Origin: Actinomycetota bacterium
GTDB taxonomy: Bacteria > Actinomycetota > Thermoleophilia > Gaiellales > Gaiellaceae
Reading direction: 5' to 3'
Length of the DNA stretch: 12,360 nucleotides
NCBI GenBank assembly: GCA_005883235.1
Contig: VAYE01000001.1
Location: 1 to 12,360, forward strand
Below are positions 5,891 to 12,360 of this stretch, in pieces. Both the position numbers and the translations under genes were made by a program. Every line of letters begins with the position of its first letter. The first letter of the stretch is position 1. Under the pieces are notes generated by a model. The model was given only the letters and a program-made list of their open reading frames with translations. It was not told the DNA's origin and ran no database searches.

Positions 5891-7713
5891 GCCTCGACCA
5901 AGCGCCGCGCTGCCGCGACGATCGCCTCGGCGTCGATCTCGGCGGAGCGCATCAGCTCGGCGGGCTTGCCCGAGCGCGGCATCTCACGAACCGCGAGCTG
6001 GACGATCCGCGGCCGCTCCTCGGATTCGGCGAACGCGGAGAGGACGGCCTCGCCGAGCCCGCCTTCGGGGAAGTGGTCCTCGACCGTCACGATCGGCATC
6101 GACAGCGACTGCAGCGTCTCCACGTCGAGCGGCTTGATCGAGTAGAGGTCGACGACGCGTGCGTCGACGCCCTCCTCGGCGAGCGCGTCGGCCGCCTTCA
6201 GCGCCTCGTGCACGGTCACGCCCGCCGCGACGATCGCGACGTCGTCGCCGTCGCGCACGACGCGGCTGCCGCCGATCTCGAACTCCTCGTCGGCGTCGTA
6301 GATGACGGGCGTCGCCGGGCGGAGCGTCCGTAGGTACACGATCCCGTCGAGGTCGGCCATCTTCGCCACGAGCTTCGCGGTCTGGTTCGCGTCGCAGGGA
6401 TGGAGCACGGTCGAGCCGTGGACGGCGCGCAGCGCAGCGATGTCCTCGAGCGCCATCTGCGACGGGCCGTCCTCGCCGATCGAGACGCCGGCGTGCGAGC
6501 CCGAGAGGCAGTAGCTCGCGCGGCTGATCGCCGACATGCGGATGAAGTCGTAGGCGCGGGAGAGGAACGCGGCGAACGTGGAGGCGAACGGCCGCCAGCC
6601 GAGCACCTGCAGCCCGACGGCCGCAGCCACCATCTGCTGCTCGGCGATGTACATCTCGAAGTACCGCTCGGGGAGCTCCTTGGCGAACTCCTCGGCGTAG
6701 GTCGAGTTCGACACCTCGCCGTCGAGGGCGACGACGTCGCCGCGGCCTTTGCCCAGCGCGGCGAGCGTGTCGCCGTAGGCCTTGCGCGTCGCCACCTCCT
6801 CGCCGAGGTCGTAGCTCGGCAGCTCGAGAGCGCCGGTCTCGAACTCGTGGCGCTTCGGCTCCGTGTCCGGCTTTTGAACCTCGATGAGGATGTCCCGGTC
6901 GCCGCCGAGCTCCTCGATCGCGGCCTCCGGGTCGTCGAGCGCCTTGCCGTGGAAGCCGTTCTTGTTCTCGACCGCCTTCACGCCCTTGCCCTTGATCGTG
7001 CGGGCGACGATCACGACCGGCTTGCCGGCGACCTCGAGCGCCTCGGCGTACGCGCGGTCGATCGCCTCGACGTCGTGGCCGTCGATCTCGATCGCGTGCC
7101 AGCCGAACGCCTCTGCGCGATGTGCGTACGAGTCCAGATCCCAGCCGTGCATGGTCTCGCCGCGCTGGCCGAGCCGGTTGACGTCGAGGACGGCGACCAG
7201 GTTGTCGAGCTCGTAGAACGCCGCGTGCTCGAAGGCCTCCCACTGCGAGCCCTCGGCGATCTCGCTGTCGCCCAGGAGCACCCAGACGCGGAAGGGAAGC
7301 CGGTCGAGCTTCTTGCCCGCGAGCGCGATGCCGACCCCGTAGGGCAGGCCCTGGCCGAGCGACCCGGTGGCGACGTCGACCCACGGGATACGCGGCGTGG
7401 GATGGCCCTCCAGCATGCTCCCGAACTGGCGGTAGGTCTTCAGGTCGTCGACCGAGATCGCGCCGGCGGCGCGGAACATCGCGTAGAGGAGCGTCGAGGC
7501 ATGCCCCTTCGAGAAGACAAGCCGGTCGTTGTGGGGGTCCTTCGGGCTGTCGAAGTCGTAGCGCAGGTACTTGGCGAGCAGCACGGCCATCAGGTCGGCC
7601 GCGGACATCCCGGAGGTGGGGTGGCCCGACTTCGCATAGGCCGCGCAGCGGACGGAATCGACCCGCAGCTGCTGTCCGAGTTCGCGCCAGAGCTCGGCGT
7701 CGTTCATCTCCAC
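5872..7713 (-). CDS. tkt: transketolase (single-chain, animal-type)
   Basis: A 613-residue thiamine diphosphate enzyme moving two-carbon ketol units between sugar phosphates in the non-oxidative pentose phosphate pathway. The pyrophosphate domain carries SGHPTSG (29-35), FSKGHAS (67-73), ATGSLGQG (115-122) and the ThDP motif beginning Gly148-Asp149-Ser150 and ending at Asn179, followed by RLGQ. The pyrimidine domain has DGEVSNSTYAEEF (331-343), the catalytic Glu358 in YIAEQQMV, and GSHAGVSIGEDGPSQ (405-419). A C-terminal transketolase domain runs from about 480 to 600. Wording around 356-425 and 170-215 is close to vertebrate transketolase rather than the roughly 660-residue E. coli type. Ser150 replaces the usual glycine of the GDG triplet. 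Start GTG at 7713 has GGGAG five bases upstream; an ATG two codons later (7707) is less well spaced. It is transcribed away from the rpiB operon and its end overlaps the kinase gene. Confidence 0.95.
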   Translation of the reverse strand: MEMNDAELWRELGQQLRVDSVRCAAYAKSGHPTSGMSAADLMAVLLAKYLRYDFDSPKDPHNDRLVFSKGHASTLLYAMFRAAGAISVDDLKTYRQFGSMLEGHPTPRIPWVDVATGSLGQGLPYGVGIALAGKKLDRLPFRVWVLLGDSEIAEGSQWEAFEHAAFYELDNLVAVLDVNRLGQRGETMHGWDLDSYAHRAEAFGWHAIEIDGHDVEAIDRAYAEALEVAGKPVVIVARTIKGKGVKAVENKNGFHGKALDDPEAAIEELGGDRDILIEVQKPDTEPKRHEFETGALELPSYDLGEEVATRKAYGDTLAALGKGRGDVVALDGEVSNSTYAEEFAKELPERYFEMYIAEQQMVAAAVGLQVLGWRPFASTFAAFLSRAYDFIRMSAISRASYCLSGSHAGVSIGEDGPSQMALEDIAALRAVHGSTVLHPCDANQTAKLVAKMADLDGIVYLRTLRPATPVIYDADEEFEIGGSRVVRDGDDVAIVAAGVTVHEALKAADALAEEGVDARVVDLYSIKPLDVETLQSLSMPIVTVEDHFPEGGLGEAVLSAFAESEERPRIVQLAVREMPRSGKPAELMRSAEIDAEAIVAAARRLVEAQVTAS

Positions 7714-7795
7714 GGCTTCTCCCTTCCCCGGCTCGCCAAACGCGGCTCAGTCTACGGTTAGGCGTAGGGCTCCGTCTCTCGGGTACGGTCAGATC
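7714..7795. promoter_or_regulatory. 82-base divergent promoter region between tkt and rpiB
   Basis: This gap must hold the leftward tkt promoter and probably the rightward pentose phosphate operon promoter. The tkt Shine-Dalgarno (minus strand AAGGGAG, 7725-7719) sits at one edge. A minus-strand TAGACT (7754-7749) is a plausible -10 hexamer for tkt. A plus-strand TACGGT (7784-7789) ends six bases before the rpiB GTG, which lacks a Shine-Dalgarno, so that message may be leaderless. A small inverted repeat, CTACG (7752-7756) and CGTAG (7763-7767), lies in the middle and could bind a regulator. No convincing -35 was found for either direction. Confidence 0.4.
7719..7725 (-). promoter_or_regulatory. 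Shine-Dalgarno deciding the tkt GTG start
   Basis: Minus-strand AAGGGAG ends five bases before GTG at 7713 and eleven before the in-frame ATG at 7707. The spacing favours the GTG, adding two residues to the transketolase N-terminus. Confidence 0.55.
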
Positions 7796-8248
7796 GTGAA
7801 GGTTGCGGTCGCGTTCGACCACAGAGGCGTACGCCTGCGCGAGGCCGTTCTCGCGGCGCTCGACGGCCACGACGTCCTCGACCTCGGCGTGGACACCGAC
7901 GCCGTCCGGATCGACTACCCGGACAAGGCGCGCGAGGTCGGGGATGCCGTCCTCGCCGGCGACGCAGAGCGGGGCGTGCTCGTCTGCGGCTCCGGGGTCG
8001 GCGCGTCGGTCGCCGCCTCCAAGCTGCCGGGGATCCGGGCCGCGATCTGCCATGACGCGTACTCGGCCCACCAGGGTGTCGAGCACGACGACATGAACGT
8101 GCTCTGCCTGGGCTCCGAGGTCGTCGGGCCGTCGCTGGCCGTCGAGCTCGTCCGCACCTTCCTGGACGCCCGCTTCGACGGCGGCGAGCGCTACGTGAGA
8201 CGACTCCAGAAGATCGAAGAGATGGAAAGAGGGATGGCAAATGCCTGA
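7796..8248 (+). CDS. rpiB: ribose-5-phosphate isomerase B (RpiB/LacAB family)
   Basis: A 150-residue cytoplasmic isomerase interconverting ribose 5-phosphate and ribulose 5-phosphate. The family fold is evident: a first strand ending in AFDHRG (6-11, with substrate-binding Asp8 and His9), DYPD (40-43), the active-site loop VCGSGVGASVAASK (63-76) with Cys64, and EHDDMNVLCLGS (96-107) with His97. Arg132 and Arg135-136 near the end are candidates for phosphate contacts. Length matches the family (about 150). Cys64 in CGSGVG is the E. coli-type arrangement; the Mycobacterium tuberculosis enzyme lacks this cysteine. The start is GTG at 7796 with no clear Shine-Dalgarno. It is first of five tightly packed genes, and its TGA lies inside the start of transaldolase (8-base overlap). 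LacA/LacB or another sugar-phosphate isomerase is possible from sequence alone, but the operon argues for RpiB. Confidence 0.9.
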   Translation: MKVAVAFDHRGVRLREAVLAALDGHDVLDLGVDTDAVRIDYPDKAREVGDAVLAGDAERGVLVCGSGVGASVAASKLPGIRAAICHDAYSAHQGVEHDDMNVLCLGSEVVGPSLAVELVRTFLDARFDGGERYVRRLQKIEEMERGMANA

Positions 8249-9350
8249 CAAATCACCGCTGCAGCAGCTCGCCGATCACGGCCAGAGCGTCTGGATCGAC
8301 TACCTCTCCCGCCAGCTCCTCCACTCGGGCGAGCTCGCGCGGATGATGCGCGAGGACGCCGTCGTCGGCGTGACCTCGAATCCGACGATCTTCCAGAAGG
8401 CCATGTCGGAGGGGACGGCCTACGACGACCAGCTCCGCGAGTGTCTCGAGACGCTCTCCGACCCGAAGGAGATCTACCTCCACCTGACCCGGGACGACGT
8501 GATCGAGGCGTGCGACCTCCTGCGGCCCGTCTGGGACGACGGCAAGGGCAAGGACGGGTACGTCTCGTGGGAGGTCGACCCCAACTTCGCCTACGACCGC
8601 GAGGCCACCTACGAGGAGGCGCAGCGCCTCCACGGGCTCGGAGACAAGCCGAACCTGCACGTGAAGATCCCGGCCACGGAGCCCGGCCTCGGCGCGATCG
8701 AGGACATGATCGCGCTCGGGAAGAACATCAACGTCACGCTCATCTTCTCGCTCGAGCGCCACAAGGAAGTGATGGAGGCATACATCAAGGGGCTCGAGCG
8801 GCTCGTCGAGTCGGGCGGCGACCCGGGGCGGGTCGCGTCGGTGGCGAGCTACTTCGTCTCGCGCGTCGACACGGAGGCCGACAAGCGGCTCGACGCGATC
8901 GGCGGGCACGACCACTTGAAGGGCAAGCTGGGCGTCGCGAACTCACGGCTCGCCTACCAGAACTACAAGCAGGTCTTTGCCGGGCCGCGCTGGGAGGCGC
9001 TCGCCGCGAAGGGCGCCACGAAGCAGCGGTGCCTGTGGGCCTCGACGTCGGTGAAGAACCCCGACTACCGCGACACGATGTACGTCGAGGAGCTGATCGG
9101 GCCCGAAACGGTGAACACGATGCCGGAGGAGACGATCGAGGCCTTCCAGGATCACGGCAAGGTCGCCGACACGCTCGAGACCGGGATCGACGAGGCGCAC
9201 ACGCTGCTGAAGGACCTCGCCGACGCCGGGATCGACTACGACGACGTCGTACGCGTGCTCGAGGAGGAGGGCGTCCAGAAGTTCGCCGACTCGTTCGAGG
9301 AGCTCATGGACGGCATCCGCTCGAAGAGGCGCGAGCTCGTGAGCGCGTGA
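8241..9350 (+). CDS. tal: transaldolase
   Basis: A 369-residue TIM-barrel aldolase transferring a dihydroxyacetone unit from sedoheptulose 7-phosphate to glyceraldehyde 3-phosphate, giving erythrose 4-phosphate and fructose 6-phosphate. Visible motifs are GVTSNPTIFQKA (43-54, signature 1), the Schiff-base Lys142 in LHVKIPAT, NINVTLIFS (162-170), VASYFVSRVD (201-210) with the phosphate-site SR, and WASTSVKNPDY (266-276). Length and wording fit the longer actinobacterial/cyanobacterial class (about 360-390) that also forms the N-terminal half of Tal-Pgi fusion proteins. The start ATG at 8241 follows AGAGGG about eight bases upstream and overlaps the rpiB stop. The TGA at 9348-9350 overlaps the pgi GTG as GTGA, so the Tal and Pgi halves are separate but probably co-translated. 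Confidence 0.95.
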   Translation: MPDKSPLQQLADHGQSVWIDYLSRQLLHSGELARMMREDAVVGVTSNPTIFQKAMSEGTAYDDQLRECLETLSDPKEIYLHLTRDDVIEACDLLRPVWDDGKGKDGYVSWEVDPNFAYDREATYEEAQRLHGLGDKPNLHVKIPATEPGLGAIEDMIALGKNINVTLIFSLERHKEVMEAYIKGLERLVESGGDPGRVASVASYFVSRVDTEADKRLDAIGGHDHLKGKLGVANSRLAYQNYKQVFAGPRWEALAAKGATKQRCLWASTSVKNPDYRDTMYVEELIGPETVNTMPEETIEAFQDHGKVADTLETGIDEAHTLLKDLADAGIDYDDVVRVLEEEGVQKFADSFEELMDGIRSKRRELVSA

Positions 9351-10714
9351 GCTCCCGCGACGCCGAGATCGTCCGCCGGATCTGGGCGCGGGACCCCTCA
9401 CTCTGGACCTCGTCGGGCGAGGAGCGGTGGCTCGGCTGGCTCGAGGAGCCGGCTCGGATGCAGGGCGAGACCGCCGAGCTCGCCCGCTTCGCCGAGGAGG
9501 CCACGGAGAGCTTCGACGACTGCGTCCTCCTCGGCATGGGCGGCTCGAGCCTCGCTCCCGAGGTGCTGCGCCGCATGTTCGACGCGGAGACGTTCCACGT
9601 CCTCGACACGACGCACCCGCAGGCGATCCGCGCCCTGGAGGCCCGGCTCGACCTCGAGCGGACGCTCTTCGTCGTCTCCTCCAAGTCGGGGACGACGCTC
9701 GAGACCCGTTCGCATGCGGACTACTTCTGGGAGAAGACGGGCCGCGGCGAGCAGTTCATCGCGATCACCGATCCCGGCTCGGAGCTGGAGCAGCTGGCGA
9801 GGGCGCGCGGCTTTCGGCGGGTCTTCGCAGGTGAGCCCACCATCGGAGGCCGTTACTCGGCGCTCTCGCCCTTCGGGATCGTGCCGGCTGCCCTGATGGG
9901 GCTCGATCTCGATGCGCTGCTCGGGCGCGCGGTGGAGGCCGCAGAGGCCTGCCGCTCCGAGAAGGACGACAATCCCGGGCTCGAGCTCGGCCTCGCCCTC
10001 GGCCACAACTGGCGCCACGCGCGCGACAAGGTGTGCATCAACCCGAACCCCGGCGGTTTCGGACTGTGGGCGGAGCAACTCCTCGCCGAGTCGACGGGCA
10101 AGGAAGGAAAAGGGTTGATCCCGGCGCCCGGGGAGCACGCGAACGCCGCCGACCGGCAGCCCGCGCTCGTGCTCGTCGACGAGCCGTACGACATCGGCGC
10201 CGAGTTCTTCCGCTGGGAGTTCGCGACCGCCGTCGCCGGGCACCTGCTCGAGATCGACCCGTTCGACCAGCCGAACGTGCAGGAGGCGAAGGACAGGACA
10301 CGCGCACTGCTGGAGTCGGGCGACGATCCGCAGCTCGAGCCGGAGCACACCCCGGACGCGCTCTTCGCGCAGGCCCGCCCGGGCGACTACGTGTGCCTGC
10401 AGGCCTTCGTCGACCCGAGCGAGGATGCCGACGTCGTGCTCTTCGAGCTGGCGAAGCGGGCGCGCGAGGAGACCGGCTGCGTCGTGACGAGCGGCTACGG
10501 ACCGCGCTACCTGCACTCGACGGGCCAGCTGCACAAGGGCGGCCCGCCGACGGGCCTCTTCCTGCAGATCGTCGACGACACCGGCGACGAGCTTCCGATC
10601 CCCGGGCAGCCGTTCGGATTCGGCCGGTTGATACGCGCGCAGGCGGCGGGAGACTATGCATCGTTGAAGGAGCGCGGCCGCAGGGTCGCGCGCGTCCGAC
10701 TGGAGGATCTGTAG
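9347..10714 (+). CDS. pgi: glucose-6-phosphate isomerase (short, Tal-Pgi C-terminal type)
   Basis: A 455-residue enzyme of two SIS-like sugar-isomerase domains interconverting glucose 6-phosphate and fructose 6-phosphate. Motifs are LLGMGGSSLAPE (61-72), SSKSGTTLET (111-120, phosphate loop), GGRYSALSPFG (167-177), QLLAESTGKEGKGLIP (244-259) with Glu248 as a likely base, and RYLHSTGQLHKGGP (387-400) with His390 and Lys397 near the active site. It is shorter than the roughly 550-residue E. coli Pgi and matches the form fused to transaldolase in some bacteria. Start GTG at 9347 is chosen because it overlaps the transaldolase stop (GTGA) and gives the expected N-terminus; upstream in-frame codons fall inside tal. 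No good Shine-Dalgarno is present, consistent with coupling. Only two bases lie between its TAG and the gnd ATG. It links the pathway to glycolysis by recycling fructose 6-phosphate. Confidence 0.93.
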   Translation: MSSRDAEIVRRIWARDPSLWTSSGEERWLGWLEEPARMQGETAELARFAEEATESFDDCVLLGMGGSSLAPEVLRRMFDAETFHVLDTTHPQAIRALEARLDLERTLFVVSSKSGTTLETRSHADYFWEKTGRGEQFIAITDPGSELEQLARARGFRRVFAGEPTIGGRYSALSPFGIVPAALMGLDLDALLGRAVEAAEACRSEKDDNPGLELGLALGHNWRHARDKVCINPNPGGFGLWAEQLLAESTGKEGKGLIPAPGEHANAADRQPALVLVDEPYDIGAEFFRWEFATAVAGHLLEIDPFDQPNVQEAKDRTRALLESGDDPQLEPEHTPDALFAQARPGDYVCLQAFVDPSEDADVVLFELAKRAREETGCVVTSGYGPRYLHSTGQLHKGGPPTGLFLQIVDDTGDELPIPGQPFGFGRLIRAQAAGDYASLKERGRRVARVRLEDL

Positions 10715-10716
10715 CC

Positions 10717-11619
10717 ATGCAACTCGGGATGATCGGCCTCGGCCGGATGGGCAACGGCATGACGGAGCGGCTGCGCGAGGGCGGCCACGAGGTCTGCACG
10801 TACGACCCCAAGGTCGAGACGCGGACGGCCGGCTCGCTCGAGGAGCTGAAGGGCCAGCTCGAGGCGCCGCGCGCCTTCTGGATGATGGTCCCGGCCGGCA
10901 AGATCACCGAGGACGTCTTCCAGGACTTGCTGAAGCTCGCCGAGCGCGGCGACACGATCGTCGACGGCGGCAACTCGAACTTCCGCGACTCGAAGCGCCG
11001 GTACGAGGAGGCGCTGGAGAAGGGCATCCACTTCGTGGACGCGGGCGTCTCGGGCGGGATCTGGGGGCTCGAGGTCGGCTTCTGCCTCATGGTCGGCGGC
11101 GACGAGGAGCCCGTGAAGCGGCTCGAGCCGATCTTCGAGACGCTCGCCCCCGAGGAGGGCTACTCCCACGTGGGCCCGTCAGGCGCCGGCCACTTCGTGA
11201 AGATGGTCCACAACGGGATCGAGTACGGCCTGATGCAGTCGTACGCGGAGGGCATGGAGATCATGGACCACTCCGAGTACGACCTCGACCTGCACGCGAT
11301 CTCGGGGATCTGGCGCAACGGCTCGGTCGTCCGGTCATGGCTCCTCGAGCTCCTGCACGCGGCGTTCGAGCGGCACGGCGGCAAGCTCGAGGACATCGCC
11401 CCGTACGTCGAGGACTCGGGCGAGGGCCGCTGGACGATCGCCGAGGCGATCAACGAGAACGTGCCCGCGCCGGTGATCGCGGCGTCGCTCTTCGCGCGCT
11501 TCGGCTCCCGGGACGAGATCAAGTTCTCGGCGAAGGTCGCCGCCGCGCTCCGCGAGCAGTTCGGCGGCCACGCGATCCGTGCGATGGAAAAGGCCAAGGC
11601 GGGCGAGGACCCGCGCTAG
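10717..11619 (+). CDS. gnd: 6-phosphogluconate dehydrogenase, decarboxylating, short (NAD-type) form
   Basis: A 300-residue oxidoreductase converting 6-phosphogluconate to ribulose 5-phosphate and CO2. The Rossmann motif IGLGRMGNGM spans 6-15. The second strand ends in Asp30 (CTYDPK) instead of the Asn-Arg-Thr that holds the NADP phosphate, so NAD is the likely cofactor. Substrate and catalytic motifs are VPAGKIT (58-64), DGGNSNFRDS (83-92), the 6PGDH signature DAGVSGGIWGLEVG (108-121) and GAGHFVKMVHNGIEY (156-170) with the general acid/base Lys162 and Asn166. The C-terminal helical domain is the short one of the GndA/YqeC class, which lacks the second half of the roughly 470-residue enzymes. 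Start ATG at 10717 has GGAGG ten bases upstream. The TAG abuts the zwf ATG. It acts directly on the product of Zwf plus lactonase, and of the gluconokinase upstream. Confidence 0.94.
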   Translation: MQLGMIGLGRMGNGMTERLREGGHEVCTYDPKVETRTAGSLEELKGQLEAPRAFWMMVPAGKITEDVFQDLLKLAERGDTIVDGGNSNFRDSKRRYEEALEKGIHFVDAGVSGGIWGLEVGFCLMVGGDEEPVKRLEPIFETLAPEEGYSHVGPSGAGHFVKMVHNGIEYGLMQSYAEGMEIMDHSEYDLDLHAISGIWRNGSVVRSWLLELLHAAFERHGGKLEDIAPYVEDSGEGRWTIAEAINENVPAPVIAASLFARFGSRDEIKFSAKVAAALREQFGGHAIRAMEKAKAGEDPR

Positions 11620-12360
11620 ATGGCGACCACCGAGGAAGAGCAGGAGCAGCAGGAGCAGAATCCGCTCCTCGAGGGGCTGCAGGTCCGCGCCACGCCGGAC
11701 CCCTGCGCGCTCGTCATCTTCGGCGCCTCCGGCGACCTGACGACGAAGAAGCTCTTCCCCGCGCTCTACTCGCTCGCCTTCCGCCGGCTCCTACCGGAGC
11801 ACTTCGCCGTCCTGGGCGTATCGCGCACGGAGGAGACCGACGACGAGTTCCGGGAGCGAATGAAGGAGGCCGTGCAGGAGCACGGGCGCGATCCGTTCCG
11901 GGAGGAGGTCTGGGATTGGCTCGCCGCCGGGATGGCCTACGTCGCCACGGACTTCGCGGACGAGGGCGGCGAGGACGAGGTGGCGCGGCGTCTCGACGAG
12001 CTCGACGAGCGGCAGGGCACGGGCGGGAACCGCGTCTACTACCTCGCGATCCCGCCAAGCGTCTTCCCGACCGTGGTCGAGGCGCTCGGCAAGCGGCGCT
12101 CGACGACCGGGTGGACGCGGCTCATCGTCGAGAAACCGTTCGGGCACGACCTGGCCTCGGCGCGCGAGCTCAACACGGTGATCCAAGAGCACTTCGAGGA
12201 GGACGAGGTCTTCCGGATCGACCACTACCTGGGCAAGGAGACGGTCCAGAACATGCTCGCGCTGCGGTTCGCGAACGGCATCTTCGAGCCGATCTGGAAC
12301 CGGCAGTTCGTCGACCACGTCCAGATCACGGTCGCCGAGTCGATCGGGATCGAGGGCCGC
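11620..12360 (+). CDS. zwf: glucose-6-phosphate dehydrogenase, N-terminal part (3' end cut by window edge)
   Basis: This enzyme oxidises glucose 6-phosphate to 6-phosphogluconolactone, the entry step of the oxidative pentose phosphate branch. The 247 visible residues (about half of a usual 480-510) include the coenzyme motif VIFGASGDLTTKKLFPALY (32-50), YYLAIPP (140-146), the conserved IVEKPFGHD (169-177) and the active-site signature RIDHYLGKE (199-207), in which His202 and Lys206 bind substrate phosphate. The catalytic base histidine expected further on lies beyond the window. An unusual Glu/Gln-rich leader (residues 5-13, from GAG/CAG codon repeats) precedes the domain. Start ATG at 11620 directly abuts the gnd TAG, with GAGG eleven bases upstream, so coupling to gnd is likely. 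A start further in would lose little, but no better ribosome site is seen. 6-Phosphogluconolactonase or an OpcA-like partner may follow outside the window. Confidence 0.95.
   Translation, partial: MATTEEEQEQQEQNPLLEGLQVRATPDPCALVIFGASGDLTTKKLFPALYSLAFRRLLPEHFAVLGVSRTEETDDEFRERMKEAVQEHGRDPFREEVWDWLAAGMAYVATDFADEGGEDEVARRLDELDERQGTGGNRVYYLAIPPSVFPTVVEALGKRRSTTGWTRLIVEKPFGHDLASARELNTVIQEHFEEDEVFRIDHYLGKETVQNMLALRFANGIFEPIWNRQFVDHVQITVAESIGIEGR

Noticed and set aside
5984..8251. Minus-strand open frame covering tkt, the intergenic region and rpiB
   Set aside because: It is a frame shadow of tkt and antisense to rpiB; no motif and arginine-rich composition.
1..12360. Mobile element, CRISPR array, tRNA/rRNA or defence system
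   Set aside because: No transposase, integrase, spaced direct repeats, cloverleaf or rRNA-like stretch was seen; composition is even and every sizeable region is accounted for by metabolic genes.

Overview
This is a very GC-rich chromosomal window (about 70% by eye). Reading frames are tightly packed, GTG starts are common and many genes overlap by a few bases. This suits a high-GC bacterium, most likely an actinobacterial lineage such as Thermoleophilia/Gaiellales. That placement is inferred from composition and gene style only. No RNA gene, CRISPR array, insertion sequence, integrase or phage gene was seen, and no gap between genes reaches 300 bases.

Left part, minus strand (1 to 4538): four genes are read leftwards in the order alpha/beta hydrolase, ABC-F ATPase, M20 zinc peptidase, APC-family permease (cut by the left edge). 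The first three overlap (22 bases, then 4 bases as ATGA). The permease follows after 40 bases with its own strong Shine-Dalgarno. This looks like one transcription unit. A transporter next to a carboxypeptidase G2-like enzyme suggests uptake and trimming of amino acids or amino-acid conjugates; the ABC-F protein is a soluble translation-type ATPase, not an exporter.

Middle and right part (4559 to 12360): a sugar-phosphate block. A gluconokinase-like FGGY kinase (plus) converges on an animal-type single-chain transketolase (minus); their 3' ends overlap by 19 bases. Diverging from transketolase across 82 bases is a plus-strand operon: ribose-5-phosphate isomerase B, transaldolase, glucose-6-phosphate isomerase, 6-phosphogluconate dehydrogenase (short, probably NAD type) and glucose-6-phosphate dehydrogenase (cut by the right edge). 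The five genes overlap by 8 and 4 bases, are 2 bases apart, or abut directly.

Together they cover most of the pentose phosphate pathway. Zwf feeds the oxidative branch, Gnd makes ribulose 5-phosphate, RpiB, Tkt and Tal rearrange pentoses, and Pgi returns fructose 6-phosphate to glucose 6-phosphate. The kinase would let external gluconate enter at 6-phosphogluconate. 6-Phosphogluconolactonase and ribulose-phosphate 3-epimerase are not in the window.

I do not see an undescribed defence, mobile or biosynthetic system here. The points worth checking are compact gene overlaps, the split Tal/Pgi pair, enzyme-subtype choices unlike those of model actinobacteria, and a pair of near-identical palindromes inside the kinase gene.
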